A stretch of 64,000 nt of DNA from Oscheius dolichura (Eukaryota; Nematoda; Chromadorea; Rhabditida; Rhabditidae). The translations under genes and the position numbers were made by a program. Positions 44,397 to 56,312 of the stretch are shown piece by piece (position 1 is the stretch's first letter; each line of letters begins with the position of its first letter). The stretch is taken from assembly GCA_932521035.1 (NCBI GenBank), contig OW051497.1, positions 8,370,001-8,434,000 of the forward strand, written 5' to 3'. Under the pieces are notes generated by a model. That model had not been told where the DNA came from. It saw only the letters and a list, made by a program, of their open reading frames with translations, and did not search any database.

Positions 44397-45267
44397 GAAG
44401 CTGTCAATCTGTTCCAATGTGTGAGCAAAATAAATGTTTCTCAATATTTAGTGCCTCATTCTATAATGTGCACTAGGAAAACGCCATTGTTCTCAAGTTT
44501 AATGCGCTCTCGGCGCCTGGGATAGAGACGAAATGATGATCTCACATGGTAGTTCGGATCAGTGCTTCCTGCCCATCAAGGAAACCGTTTTTTGCTCAAT
44601 TTTCTCACTGTTTATAGGGTTCTTCTTTAGTTTGTTTACCATTTGTCAGCCAGTTGAATGAGTCACTCGCATCTGTCGCCTCGAAACGCATTGCTCTAAG
44701 CAGAGTTCTGTTCTTTTCGATCATGCTAGAAACATGAAGCAACTGCCACGGGGCTCTGCGTAACGAGGAAGCGCCTATCTGATTCATAGAAATAGAGCAT
44801 GGCATACGGTAATTGGGAGACCTTCACTCGGTAATACCCATCTTGAGATGAAGGGGCATTCAAAGGGGTAAATTCTTTATTAAATATTCTTTCAGTTTCA
44901 TGTCGAGTGAAGCTAACCGGGATGTTTTGCCCAAATTCTCTTCTGGGCTTGCGACTGCCCAATGTGGGCTTATTAGAATACTGTAACTGGCCTTCGTAGC
45001 AATCTTGGGCAAGTGTTGTTCCAAAGGACGGAAAGGCGGAGCTGAAGTATAAATGGCGAGAGACAGCCGCAAAAGAGCAGCCCCTCATCCTCGCTTCAGC
45101 TCCATCAAAGATTTAAAGATTGGCTGGAAGCATATATTCAAACCCATTTTGATCATTTCCTTTCTTGAGGATTCACTTAAAACAAAATTTTTTAGCTTCT
45201 ACTCTTCCCAGGAATTTATCATTCAGTGTGAGCTAGAACGCGAAGTTGTTTCCCCTTTTCCCACAAA
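44397..45267. other. Crystallin 3' flank and upstream region of the next gene
   Basis: A minus-strand open frame at 44726-45088 (120 codons, with CYEGQLQYSNKPTLG and SQDGYYRVKVSQLPYAM) looks protein-like, and a TATA-like TTTATAC lies near its 5' end, so an opposite-strand exon is possible; no domain is recognised and the splice structure is unclear. Confidence 0.3.
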
Positions 45268-46968
45268 ATGGGTAAGTATCCGACTTGTTTCCTGTTTAAC
45301 TTAAGCTCAAATCTAGATGCTCAAGAAATGTTCGACTTGGTTGCAAAATGTGGCGAAGTAACTGCAATCGGATTCCCTCCTGCCGCTCAGTCCGTCGGCC
45401 TTTTCACCACACTCGGCAGCATATTCTTGATGCTAGTTAACAGAGGCAACTCTGGAAGTCAGCTCGCAGGTGAACTTAGTAAATTAAATGGAGCTGTCAC
45501 CAGGGTAGGTCAAATAGTATATTCTAAAAAATATCTCATTTTAGCTGGGCCAAGAGATGCGACAGGAGTTCAGGGGCATGGAAGCATTGATCAAGGATCT
45601 CAGCTTTACGCAGGTTCGTAGCCTTGGGCGTTGTCGAGAAGATCAGTAAGGCGTTATCACAGGAAATAGCCCCAGAATTACTGTATGTGGAATATTGTGA
45701 ATTCTTCTCTTTGCACATGCACTTCACTGACACTTACTTCCCGTACTAGTTCGTTCATTCCCTTTTGCAGAATATCGTAAACAAAGTCGGCAATCAGGAG
45801 CGATTCCTGGAGAACATGATAACAACTCGATCGCGTGAATCGGTGGATCAGTTCAAGCACGAATGTAACCAGCACCGGCCACAGTCGCTTCTCTCGGTTC
45901 GAACGTTTTCATAATTTAGGAAAAAGAACAATACAGGATATAATCGAATCGATCGAAAAGGATGTCACCAACCCTATCGGCTCCAGCTTGAATGCTAATC
46001 CTTTAAATTCAAAGGAATTAATGAATAAATGGCGGAGACAAATAGAGAACCTGGCAGGCATACTGGTACGATTTATTTATATCAGTTAGATATGAACAGA
46101 GTCATCAGATTCTCAAATTTATAGAGACCTCTCTCGTCTTTCAGGCCAGAATCCACGGCTTATTTTGCGGACTGAACGAGTGGAAAGACGATGGTACAAT
46201 GGCTACAAACATCAGAAATCTGGAGAAAGTGTTGAATGAGTTTGAAGAGAGTTTCAAGGTACGGAAATTGAGCTCAGACCCTTGAGAGATCCTTGCGACA
46301 ACCGAGAATTATATTTGTTTCAGTTGGACTATTGGCCTGCTGTGACACAACTCGTGGAAACGACGATGGACACCCGCACGGACCTATGGAATGATAAAAA
46401 AGCGGATATTCTCAAAGAGAAACTAAACAATATGTATACAACGTAAGTTGCTGTCTTTTCGAAGGTAGAAGCCCCTCTCTCCAGGGACCAGTTCTATATT
46501 ATCGTATACGATGAGGTCACCGGGCATGACAAGCATTCTTTCCGTGCCATCCCCGCTCAAACTCTTTACCGTTATCGTCGAGGAGGCTGCAACATGGTCG
46601 TCTATGCGAGTAGAACTTCCCATGAGACCAGTGAGAAGGACTACTACTGGTTGAAGGACAAAGTGGACGCCTGGAGAGACGGATGGATACCGTAGGAAAA
46701 GTTGATCACAAAACGTAGTTCTTCTAGAAGCATCGGGAATTTGGATGGAAAAGTCGGAGAAATTTGGGACCACATCAACTGGCAGGGATTTGTTGGCCTC
46801 ATCCGGAAAGAGCACAATCCTATCATTCGATCAACTGGCCGCGACTGGGAATGGGGACCCGGATGGTGGATTACAGCTCATGGAAAAGAATGGGTCAAAT
46901 ATCCGAACTCTCGAGGAGCCATCACCAAGCCAGGGACAGATACTATACTCATTGTTGGCATGAAATAA
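45268..46968 (+). CDS. Unrecognised nematode family, paralogue 1
   Basis: Nine exons (45268..45271, 45317..45504, 45545..45613, 45771..45896, 45937..46065, 46145..46258, 46324..46442, 46485..46691, 46728..46968) give 398 residues in frame. Exon 1 is only ATGG, spliced to the rest. The N-terminal half is predicted helical, with a hydrophobic helix SVGLFTTLGSIFLMLV near residue 30 and amphipathic helices such as LGQEMRQEFRGMEALI. The C-terminal half is probably beta-rich: QFYIIVYDE, GGCNMVVYAS, then a conserved block GEIWDHINWQGFVGLIRKE, RSTGRDWEWGPGWWITAHG. No signal peptide. Paralogue 2 at 54787-56312 has the same exon phases. I cannot assign a function; a helical bundle with one buried hydrophobic hairpin also occurs in membrane-acting proteins, but that is only a shape comparison. 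Confidence 0.8.
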
Positions 46969-47367
46969 GGTGTGTCAGACGAGGATGTGCCTAATAAAGT
47001 CTTTGAAGTGAATCGGAGTATATGACGAGGCATTCGAACTATTCAACAAATGCTCCATGCAGTTCGCCCAGTTCTGGACAGTTCCGATTCCTTTCGACAA
47101 GCTCGCAATTTATTTGTTTTTTTCTGACTTGGAAATTTTGGTTTGGTAGACTACCGAGGCAACAAACGAGGCATAAAAATTAACCGTAAACAGTAGTGGT
47201 AGTGGTAGTTGTCGTAGTTGTCGTCTCAATATCATTATCCTGTGCTCTAGAAACGGCTTTCTCTATTAATCAGCTAAAACTCACGGCTTATTGTAGGCAA
47301 GGAGACAGGCAAAGGTTAACGTAAAAATACATGAAATCGCCAAAAATTGAAATAACATAGTGACTAA
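46969..47367. other. Intergenic
   Basis: No gene seen; ends at the 9-bp target duplication of the adjacent foldback element. Confidence 0.5.
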
Positions 47368-47717
47368 GGGCGTGCGACATTACTTTCGCGGAAGTAATAT
47401 CGCACCTTGGTTCTTTTTGCATTTTTTGCCTATTTCACGGGCTAAACACCCCCTGCCTGGTTGGGCTCCGAAGTCGACATACCGTAGGCATGAGCTTGGA
47501 ATTTATATCTCTAGAAACTATTAAGTATTATAGGGAGAATACAAGGAAACAATGACGGGGGCCTGCGCCCCCCGGACCCCCTGCCTATTGGCTCCTCGTC
47601 GACATGCCGCAGGCACTTCGGACCCCCAACCAGGGAGGGGGTGTTTAGCCCGTGAAATAGGTAAAAAATGCAAAAAGAACCAAGTTGCGACATTACTTCC
47701 GCGGAAGTCGCGCACCC
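47368..47717. mobile_element. Foldback MITE with 9-bp target duplication (Mutator-like), 350 bp
   Basis: AGTGACTAA occurs directly at 47359-47367 and 47718-47726 as an exact target duplication. Ends are GGGCGTGCGACATTAC and, complemented, GGGTGCGCGACTTCC; the arms continue as long inverted repeats (CACGGGCTAAACACCCCC against GGGGGTGTTTAGCCCGTG). Nearly the whole element is a hairpin. A 9-bp duplication with long inverted repeats fits Mutator-like elements. No coding capacity. Confidence 0.88.
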
Positions 47718-47726
47718 AGTGACTAA

Positions 47727-48646
47727 TGAAATAAAGAGACATATTAAGCCACCAGGAACCGCCTTCGAAATCACCTGAAACCGCCTTCACTGCGTCGAGA
47801 ATCATCCATTTCACCGGTTCCCATTGTCTTTTGCTAATGAAGTGTGATTTCACTTTTACGGAAGGAAGGATTTTTTTCCCTATCCGCGCGACGTATTGAA
47901 ATGAGAACCTGGTCATATTAGGGTGACCACTTTTTGTCACGATCGTTCTTACTACTAAAAGATTCTACTTGAGTCGAAGGAAACCCAAGCACTTTTCCTG
48001 GGCCGGAACGAACAGGAATGTCGCTGTGATCGGACGCGCCTATTGTTCCGGGTACAAGTGATAGGCGCAGCGGGCTGCATGTTCCGCCTATGTAGACCAG
48101 ATCTCGAAGATCTTGACCGAATTGAGAATCTTGATCGACAGATCAACAAGAAATTTATGCAAACATTTGACGAAGTTTAAAGAATATCTCACCGGAAAAA
48201 AATTACAGAACGGTTATTGAGAAACAGTGTTTTTCGTAAAGCTGTAGGTTGCCCAGTAGGAGGACGCCCTCTGCAAAACATAACTCTTCTAGTTTGGCTC
48301 TATAAGTTGAGGAAAGGCAAACTTGCTGACCAGAGAAATTATCTCCGAACTCTGGCAAAAGGTAAAGGAATAAAGGTATAGAACGTGTAGATCATGGAAG
48401 TATCCTTTTTGGTGAGTCATATTGCGCAATAGGATGCAACTGATATTGCGCTCCTTTTGAACATCTTTTGGGCACGGCGCAAAGGTTGCCAAGTGCATGC
48501 GAATCGTTCTCTCCTCTCTTTACTTTGGTGTACTGTAGTCGGAAACTTGCACTATCCTTTTAACCCACCCATCGCTCCAGCCTTTAACCCGTCTTTCGAT
48601 TATCCCACCGTCGAATTTCGAGAGAATTTACGTTCTCTCGCTGGGT
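47727..48646. other. Intergenic, with one unassigned open stretch
   Basis: The plus frame at about 47,958-48,180 is open for about 74 codons ending in TAA (contains MFRLCRPDLEDLDRIENLD) and could be a stray exon; no start or splice partner found. Confidence 0.3.
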
Positions 48647-51562
48647 ATGCGCGTGGCGTTGCCTTTCATCTTCTTATTTCTACTGGCCGTCTATCCCACA
48701 TCTTGCAAGTCACTATTCGGCAGGAGACGATGCATGAGTAAAGATATTAAACACATAATAGCGGCTGTGGTGGACGAGGTTTCTACGAGTCCCGATTTCG
48801 GCTCGAGTATTGAGACTCCTGGAATCATAGCTAATGTTATTTCCTCTCTATTATTATTTTCTTTGTTTTCCTGTTTAGATTTTAAAACGGCGAGTTGAAC
48901 TGCGCTTCACTCGAGTTTATGAGATCATTGTGTCGAGGAAGAACTTTGCTCTGGCCAGCCACAGTATTGGGGATAAGTTCTGCAAACTGTTCAAAAAGGG
49001 AATATACGCGTTGGCCTATGAGACACCGCACCAGGCAGCGGTTTGTCGCATAACTTTTTAGAGCCTATATTTTACAGTACAAAGCAAAAGATACAGCAGC
49101 AGAATCGGAGTTCTCTTCAATCTCTGATCTTGATCCCTTGGGCACGTCCAATAGTCTCTTACCGGGGCAGGTGAAGGCTTTGGGAGTTGCGCTGGAGACG
49201 GATGGATATCGGCTAGGCTTTCCGAAGGGGTCACACTGTGACGAGAAGAACAGAGGAGGTGGATGGGGTTCCTCACTCGCCCCAACCACTTCTTGTAGGG
49301 AACATATGCTGCCACCAGGAACTTTTCCAGTCCATGCACAATACCGTAGTCAACATGGAAGAAGACGACTCGTACTTTTCAGTGGATAGGAGAGTCATCG
49401 CCAAGGTTTGGCATTTTCTTCTTTCCAGAAAATGACAGCTTTACAGAGAATACGACGAGAAGCCGAGCTGGCCATTAACCAGCCGCTGGAACTGCTAGTC
49501 TCACCTAAGGATTTCGTGGTGACCAGCAACCATCGCGGCAACTGTGTCTGTAAGTTCAAAGCCGGTGAAAACACCATCATGGCCTGGAGAACGCCTGGCA
49601 ACTGGTCAATTGGAGTCGAACAGTTCGCCGACAATGGACGCTCTGCTTTCCGTGGTTGCAATCGGACAGAGAGGGCGGTTGGACAGCGGATGAAACGTAA
49701 GAGGAAGGAAGGGTGACTCGATCGTACGCTTAAGGAAATGGTTGTTGCAACCAGACACTACAGTATGCTATGACAAAGAACCTGGAAGAAGCCGCTGACG
49801 GGATGGATGGCGGCGAAACAGACATCAATGAAATCTCGAGGGTACATTTGTTAATGGTCTTATAGAGGAACCTCTCCAGGCTTTGGCCCGGTCCACGCAG
49901 AAGCAACTGAACTCTCATGTGGAAACAGTTGTCTCACTGGGTCCGTTCGTCCACCGGGCAATGAACGCCAGTATGGCAGATCAGGCCTGCAAATTGGAGC
50001 TCCTTCAGTACCAAGTTCTGATGTTTCAATCTCCCGGAGTTAGTATCTGCGCATATTAACCCCCACCTATTTAGAAACCTCTGGATACAGAATTTCTTTC
50101 GGGCGATGTGGAGCCGAGTACCCAACCAGAATCCATTATGCCTACAAATAATCCCAAAGGAGGAGAGAGCGCCAAAACCGGCGGGCAAAATCCATCGCCG
50201 CAAAACCAAGCCATAAAAGCCAATCCGAGCAGCCAACCGACACAGCCGGCTCAGCCGCCTCAACAGAACGCCGTCAACCAACAGAATCCAGCACAACAAG
50301 CACCGCCGCAGCAAGTTTCTCCCCAGCAAACTCCTCTCCAACAAGCGTCTCAACAGGCTCTCTCACAGCAGGCCCCTCCACAGCAATCTCCTGTGCAACA
50401 AGCACCGCCACAGCAAGGCCCTCTACAACAGGCCTCTCCACCACGAGTACTTCTTCAGCAAGCCCCTTCACAGCCGGTAGCACCGCAGCAGGCTGTCATC
50501 CAACAGCCTCAAGGCGTTCCTTCTCAATCTTTTGGCGCTCCACAGTCACCGTACTATGGACCAGAGAATGCCTATATAGATTCATGGCTCTATAGGTATC
50601 GATGCTTCTCCGAGGACACATGGGTTATCACCGAAACTGGGAAAAAGAATATGTCGGAACTAAACATCGGTGACTTTGTGATGACTGCCAACTCAAGAGA
50701 AGTAAGAGCAGTGCTACGGCGTACCACACTTTTTATAGAGTTTCTTCCTACCGATTATTTCATGGCTCCATAAAAACGAAGACGTCAACACCGAATTCGT
50801 GGAAGTGTCGACTTCAGAAAGGCAACTGTTCATCTCACCCAGACACTTTATCTACCGAGCCAACTGTTCAGGTTTCTATCCCAGCCTTTCTTATACTTGT
50901 TTTCCAAAGAAGCAAAAAGGCGTCTCCGGACCAATTTGTTTTTTTGCTTCCGATCATCCAGTGAAAACGCAGGATCAAAAAGCTTTAATTGGTCCAGAAG
51001 CGTAAAACTTTCGGCTTGAAAATAATGCCTCTTCAAAAAAAAGCCTTAGATATTCATTACCACGAGGAGAATGTTCTAGTGCTGCCTAAAAGTGGAGAGA
51101 TCTACGCAGAGGAACTTGTCCTTGGGGAGTGTCTCTACGTTTACCACGAGGTACATCTCCTCTTATTACGAATGGGGCTTTCTGTTCAGGAAAAATGGCA
51201 GGTAGAAAAAATACTCACTCTGAAAATGAGAAAGAAAAGAGGACTGTACGCCCCTCTGACTGAGAATGGGAAGATCGTGGTGAATGGCATTTTAGCATCC
51301 TGTTTCACCGATATTCGAGAGCCCATCATTCAGAATGTCTACTTTGATGTAAGTTTGTCGATGTACCAGAAAAATACGCCGTTTAAGTTTATTTCAAAAA
51401 TACGGAAGTATCTGAAACGATTGTTGGGTTGGTACGGAGATGGGCAGGTGAGTATCTCTCGCTAACCTCTCATAGCGGTATTTCCAGGTGGGAGTGCCTA
51501 AGTTTTTACATGTTTTCGAAGATCTTGTGCGGATTGCGCTGCCACATTCGAACAGATTTTAG
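48647..51562 (+). CDS. Hedgehog-related protein: two ground-like domains plus Hog domain
   Basis: Signal peptide MRVALPFIFLFLLAVYPTS. Exons 48647..48835 and 48879..49040 encode ground-like domain 1 (VYEIIVSRKNFALAS, FCKLFKKGIYALAYETP). After 49078..49170, exons 49217..49381 and from 49429 encode domain 2, starting ICCHQELFQSM and holding LELLVSPKDFVVTS, CVCKFKAGENTIMAWRTP. A Gln/Pro-rich linker follows (50075..50701), ending in the Hint start RCFSEDTWVITETG with the catalytic-type Cys. Exons 50739..50871, 51050..51150 and 51190..51348 continue the Hog domain: SWLHKN, LFISPRHFIYR, EIYAEELVLGE, GLYAPLTENGKIVVNG, SCFTDI. The canonical T-x-x-H motif is S-P-R-H here. The last exon ends at 51562. 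In C. elegans, some groundhog (grd) proteins combine ground and Hog domains; Hog self-cleaves and attaches a lipid to the secreted N-terminal part. The joins between 49,700 and 49,870 are uncertain. Confidence 0.85.
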
Positions 51563-53082
51563 TTGTTCCCGTTGTTCTTTTTAAAAGAACTGTAATAAAA
51601 TTAAGTACCGAGCTGTTGTAAGACTGACGCAAAAATGGAAAAGATTTCATCACAAGATCTTTTGAGGCCACTGAGTAGTAAGGAACTCCAAAACGGGTTT
51701 AAACAATTTGCTTGCCCATTCATCTCTAAATGGTCTTTCTAAGTGTTCGGTGATCAAGATCAAGATCATAATGAGTCGTGACAGCACATTGACGAACTTG
51801 CTACTCAGCGTTTTCTATCGGGGCAGCATCCGCGTTGCGAAAGTGTGACTAACCCATCGCGGTCGTCCTTCGGTATCCGATTTTATAGACAATGGACGAA
51901 AATCATTCAACCGGGAGGGCGACGATACCAAGAAATAGGCAAGAGGTCAACCACACAAAATTTGATAAAGGGCAAACGGTAGGCGCCTTTGGGGCTATCT
52001 TGCAGCTCTTACTATCAACATCCTCGCAAAACGGAAAGACGAAGGAGCCGGTGTTTTTAACAACAAGGAATAACAGTCTCTTTAGTAATACCCTCTTTAT
52101 TGCGACAACACTTTACAAGAGAAACAGAAATTAGTGCCGCCGCATGTGGCGAGCATCGGAACAAGACTAATTAGCATCAAAGTCAATCAAAAGGGAGAAA
52201 ATACAATTGCCAAGGCATAATCAAAGGTTCGTTGAGCGACACTCAACAAAAACTATTATCAAATTTATGATCAAAGTAGACAGGAAATCGCCCGATCCTG
52301 AAGTTTGGTTTCGGTTAATTTCCCCGCGTGGCCGGAACACGACCTGCTTAGTCGACCAGACAGCACTAAGAATAAAATAAAATACACGAAAAGAGTTATG
52401 GAGCTGCAGATCGGCGATGGTAATATTTAGAGTTCATCTCGAATAAATAGTTTTGGAACAAGATATACTCAACAAGATTATCTTGAGCTTGTATAGTCTT
52501 TCGAGGGATACCCGGTACCTAAGTTCCGGGTTATTAGCATATAATTAGCATATGGGTACCTAAGTTCCTAAAAGGGCCTAAAATGACACTCGCTGTTTTA
52601 AATCGTTTATTACAGGTCAAATATGTGTTGGAACGCTCAGAAGGGGTTCTGCGTCAAGTTCTAGCGTTTTCTTTGAAGTATTGACGCGGTTTGGGTTGTA
52701 TTTTTATGTTTATAGTATTTGTGCTATCAAACGAATCCACCTTTTTCTTCTTTTTTTCTTCAAAATATTCTCTTTTTAGCCGATATTATACAGTTCACTG
52801 GGCGGCAGTTTCCCCATCGGAAGGAAGTCGTCCGGTTCCGCATAGAATGACTGCCACCCTCAAAGACGACGAGTTCAGGATTTGTGGTAGTTTTACTACA
52901 GACTACAAGAAGATGTAACGTACCTTGTCCACCGCCTCTTCTTCTTTTTCATAATATAGGGTAAAATTGTGATGTTTCCTTGCTTACGGGTGTATTTCCC
53001 ACGTGCCTACTAGGATCTTTTATGCTTCTGTGTCACTGTCTAGGAATGAAGTTTATGAACCTTCTTTACATTTTCAAATACA
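51563..53082. other. Intergenic with short repeats
   Basis: No gene seen. GGTACCTAAGTTCC is repeated at about 52,515 and 52,554, and a ~50-bp block at 52,694-52,744 (ATTTTTATGTTTATAGTATT and following) recurs directly at 53,357-53,406. Confidence 0.5.
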
Positions 53083-54248
53083 GTAACCCGCCTAGGCCCC
53101 TAGGGGTTCCTTTAAATGTATGAGAAGGTCTCGTCGAAAACATGTTTAACAAGATGCTGTACTGTAGCCAAAGCATGCAGTTGTTCTCTTCGGTGACTCA
53201 GGATATCGCGACAATTGTTCTTTGTGTGTAGCATTGGAGGGAACAGAACTTTGACCAGATCTTTCCAAGAAGTGTAGTTTGCGAAGGACGAAAAAGATAC
53301 TGGGAAAGGTACTTTTTATGAAAAACAAATTAGTGCATGATGATCAGTGAATTTTTCTTGTTGTATTTTTATGTTTATAGTATTTGTGCTATCAAACGAA
53401 TCCACCAATGTTATACATTCTTTATTTACGGGTTAGATCGTCTGATTTCCCTTCCACCGAACTTGTCTGCCGTGATTTATCAGCTCCTTTGTCATTTGTC
53501 CCCAGCGCTTGCTCTGAAGAACTCCAGGCAGTTCAGGAACACGTCTTTGATACCAAATGGCATCCGCTGTTAACGAATACACGGAACTTCAATTCCTTTT
53601 CGGTCAACTGCCTCATAAAGCAGCAAAAGTAAAATTATTCTTCTGTAAAATGAAAAGCGCATCGCCTCAAGTGAAAGTGAAGGACGCCTAGCGAAAGAAG
53701 ACAGCGTCAAATGAAAGAAAGCCAAGCGGTTGTGGGAAATATTGCCATACATCCTCATTGTTTTTGTTGTAATGCCTGTTTTGTGTCGCTCCATATCCTT
53801 TACAATTGTTTACCGTTTATCCTGACCTTTCCTCTGACCCCAGCTTCTGGCAAATGGAATGAGATATTGTTGTAAGTGGTTCATGTGATCGCAAAGAGTT
53901 GTTCCCGGTTTCTAGCTTGATCGACAAGAACAAATTTCTGGCAAGCTCCGTGTGCTTTAAGCCGAAAGATGCACGCTATGTGTGACTCATAGAAGGAGAC
54001 AACTGCCTGACGCCTATTGCCATTTGTCTATTGTAACGGAATTAGCCTGGGGTGACTCAGGCTCTATGTGTGAGTGATGGATCTGGTTAAGTTTTGCTCT
54101 TTGCTATCATACTAGAGGCGACTAACAACTGCCACGGACGCGAGATGGATGTTCAAAGAAGGAATAAGTCTTGAGGTGCGTCATGGGGCGAGGCATAACG
54201 TAACTAAAAGACTGCCCGGATAACGAAGGTAATGATAACGGATAAATA
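53083..54248. repeat. Dispersed repeat carrying an 848-bp insertion (filled site)
   Basis: 53083-53202 and 54051-54248 match, in reverse order and strand, one continuous stretch at about 63,645-63,951. Here they are separated by 848 bp (53203-54050), and GGTGACTCAGG (11 bp) is present at both edges of the insertion but once in the right-hand copy. The insertion therefore made an ~11-bp target duplication. It has no clear inverted ends. Its first ~95 bp (53205-53300) recur as a reverse copy at 63320-63412. Confidence 0.75.
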
Positions 54249-54300
54249 AAACGCAAACTGGCTCTCTTCGGTTTGCTTTGTACTTAGTTTTTGTTAAGCC

Positions 54301-54534
54301 TTAAAGGGACTGTCAGAGACCTTATTTGGTTACGATAGGCGCGTCATCAAAATTTCACGAATTCGTAATATTTTTACGGAATATGTCACCATAGACGTTC
54401 AGAAAATGTCAAAAAACGAGAACAAATTCAAAAATTCGTGTTCCGCCAAAGCGCGCCAAAGGCGGAGGACGCTAGTTAGTTCTGTCGCTGCGGGACACGC
54501 TACCGGAAAAAAAGGTCCCTGACAGTCCCTTTAA
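54301..54534. mobile_element. TTAA-flanked MITE, copy 4 (234 bp)
   Basis: TTAA at 54301-54304 and 54531-54534; ends AAGGGACTGTCAGAGACC and complement. Almost a full reverse complement of copy 2 in the nuclear receptor intron. Lies about 250 bp upstream of paralogue 2 of the unrecognised family. Confidence 0.85.
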
Positions 54535-54786
54535 GGAGCGTCTTTCTGCTTTGACCAAAAAGAAGGAGGAGATAATTTGTAAACGATAGGCAACAGCTGT
54601 CAACGTGTAGCCTCACAGCTCACTCGTTCCTCGTTCCAGAAAAGATAAAACTCCGAAATCAAATTCTTACTTATTTCTAAATTGTGATTCAATTTAGTGT
54701 TCTCGAGTTTCCATCCCCTTCACTTTCTCGTTCAGTGACAGTTCGAGCCACGGTACGATTAGCTACCGCTGTCGTACCCACCTCCT

Positions 54787-56312
54787 ATGATGGGTGAGTT
54801 TTCAAGTCAGTTTCTTATTAATCGGGGTGACATCTAGATAACCAAACGATCGTCGATTTGGTTGTAAGTTGTGGTGAAGCCACAAACATTGGGTTTCCTG
54901 CTGTATATCAGTCTGTCGGTCTGTTCACAACCCTTGGAAGCATCTTCCTAACCCTGGTTAGCACCGTCAACCAAGAAGGCAGTCCGGTTGCCACCGAACT
55001 TCATAACTTGAATCGGGCCATGAATACGGTAAAGCAAATTAAGGAATATAGAAGTTATTAAATTTCATTTCAGGTGGCTCAAGAGATGAGACAGGATTTC
55101 AAGGAAGTACTGATCAAGGATAACGACTTTCTCAAGGTTTGTGTTTCATGCATAGCAATCAGTTTCTACTGTTATAGAAAATTATAAATAAAATTGAAAG
55201 CCAAGAGCGATATTTCGAGTTCATGCTAACAACTCGATCGAATGAGTCGGTGGGACGGTTCGAGCTCGAATGCTACCACGACCAGCCACGTTCATTGTTC
55301 TTGGTTTGAGCACACTTATAACCCATGAAACATAATCTCCAGGGAATAATCGACTACGTCCAGAATAAGGACAACCGCCCAATAACTCCCAATTGGAATT
55401 CATACCTGCTCAAGTCCCGGGAAACTTTCGACAAATGGCGGAGACTAATAGAGGCCCTGACAGGCATGCTGGTAGAGTCGCTTTTAATTGACTTTTTACA
55501 ATTGCCACGCAACTTCAAATATTTTCAGGCCCGGCTCCACGGTGTGTACTCTGGACTGACTGGTAATGAGGACGATGGCACGTTTGCTGAAGACATCAGA
55601 AAGTTGGAGACACTGTTGAACGATTCCTACCCGCGACGCCGCCAGAAGCGGTCCGAGGTAATTCATAAGCTTAGGGGCTCATGGGGGTTTGACTACTTTT
55701 GGAAAACTCAAATTTCTTTAGTCGAACTACTGGCCAGCCGTTACTCGCATTGTTGAGACGACAATGACCCGGACGGACCTCAGGAATGACTGGAAAGCCG
55801 ACCTTATCAAGAATGCTCTAGGCAAAATAGATACATTGTGAGTAATTGTTCTTGTAGGGGCAATAAAGTTTCAGAGACGAATTCTACATTGTCGTCTTCA
55901 ATGAAGGGGAAGCAGTATTTTATGCTTACAATGAACAAACTCTTTTCCGCTTGAATAAAGGAGGTTGCAATGTGGTCGTCTACGCAAGTAAAACGTCTTA
56001 TAAGACCAGCTACAATGATTACGACTGGTTGAAGGAGAAAGTGGAAAGCTGGCAAGATGGATGGATACCGTAAGAAAAACTAACCCTAAAAGAAACTCTG
56101 GTTTTAGAGGCACTGGCAGTTTAGAGGGTAAAGTGGATGAAGTGTGGGACCATATCAATTGGCAGGGATTTGTTGGACTCATCAGACAAAAATACAATCC
56201 AGCCATCCGTTCAACTGGCCGCGACTGGCAAAGGGGACCCGGATGGTGGATTACAGCTCACGGAAGCCCATCTGAGCCTGGTGATACTGTGCTTCTGGTC
56301 GGCTTACGATGA
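54787..56312 (+). CDS. Unrecognised nematode family, paralogue 2
   Basis: Nine exons (54787..54793, 54838..55028, 55074..55136, 55178..55303, 55343..55471, 55529..55657, 55722..55837, 55875..56069, 56108..56312) give 386 residues. Intron positions and phases equal those of paralogue 1, including the tiny first exon. Shared landmarks are YQSVGLFTTLGSIFLTLV, GGCNVVVYASKTS, WDHINWQGFVGLIR and GPGWWITAHG. Differences: a basic run RRRQKRSE at the end of exon 6, where paralogue 1 has none, and a shorter C-terminus. The basic run looks like a proprotein-convertase site, but there is no signal peptide, so this may be coincidence. Function unknown. Confidence 0.8.

Noticed and set aside
49382-49428. 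A 23-nt intron at 49406-49428
   Set aside because: A 47-nt intron starting at 49382 gives the same frame and a normal length, so the ultra-short version is unnecessary.
49395-50353. Minus-strand open frames opposite the hedgehog-related gene
   Set aside because: Leu/Arg/Val-rich translations are shadows of the Gln/Pro-rich linker and ground-like exons.
50108-50540. CAG/CAA-rich stretch as a simple repeat or CRISPR-like array
   Set aside because: It is the coding region of the Gln/Pro-rich linker, with varied codons and no spacer structure; the genome is eukaryotic.
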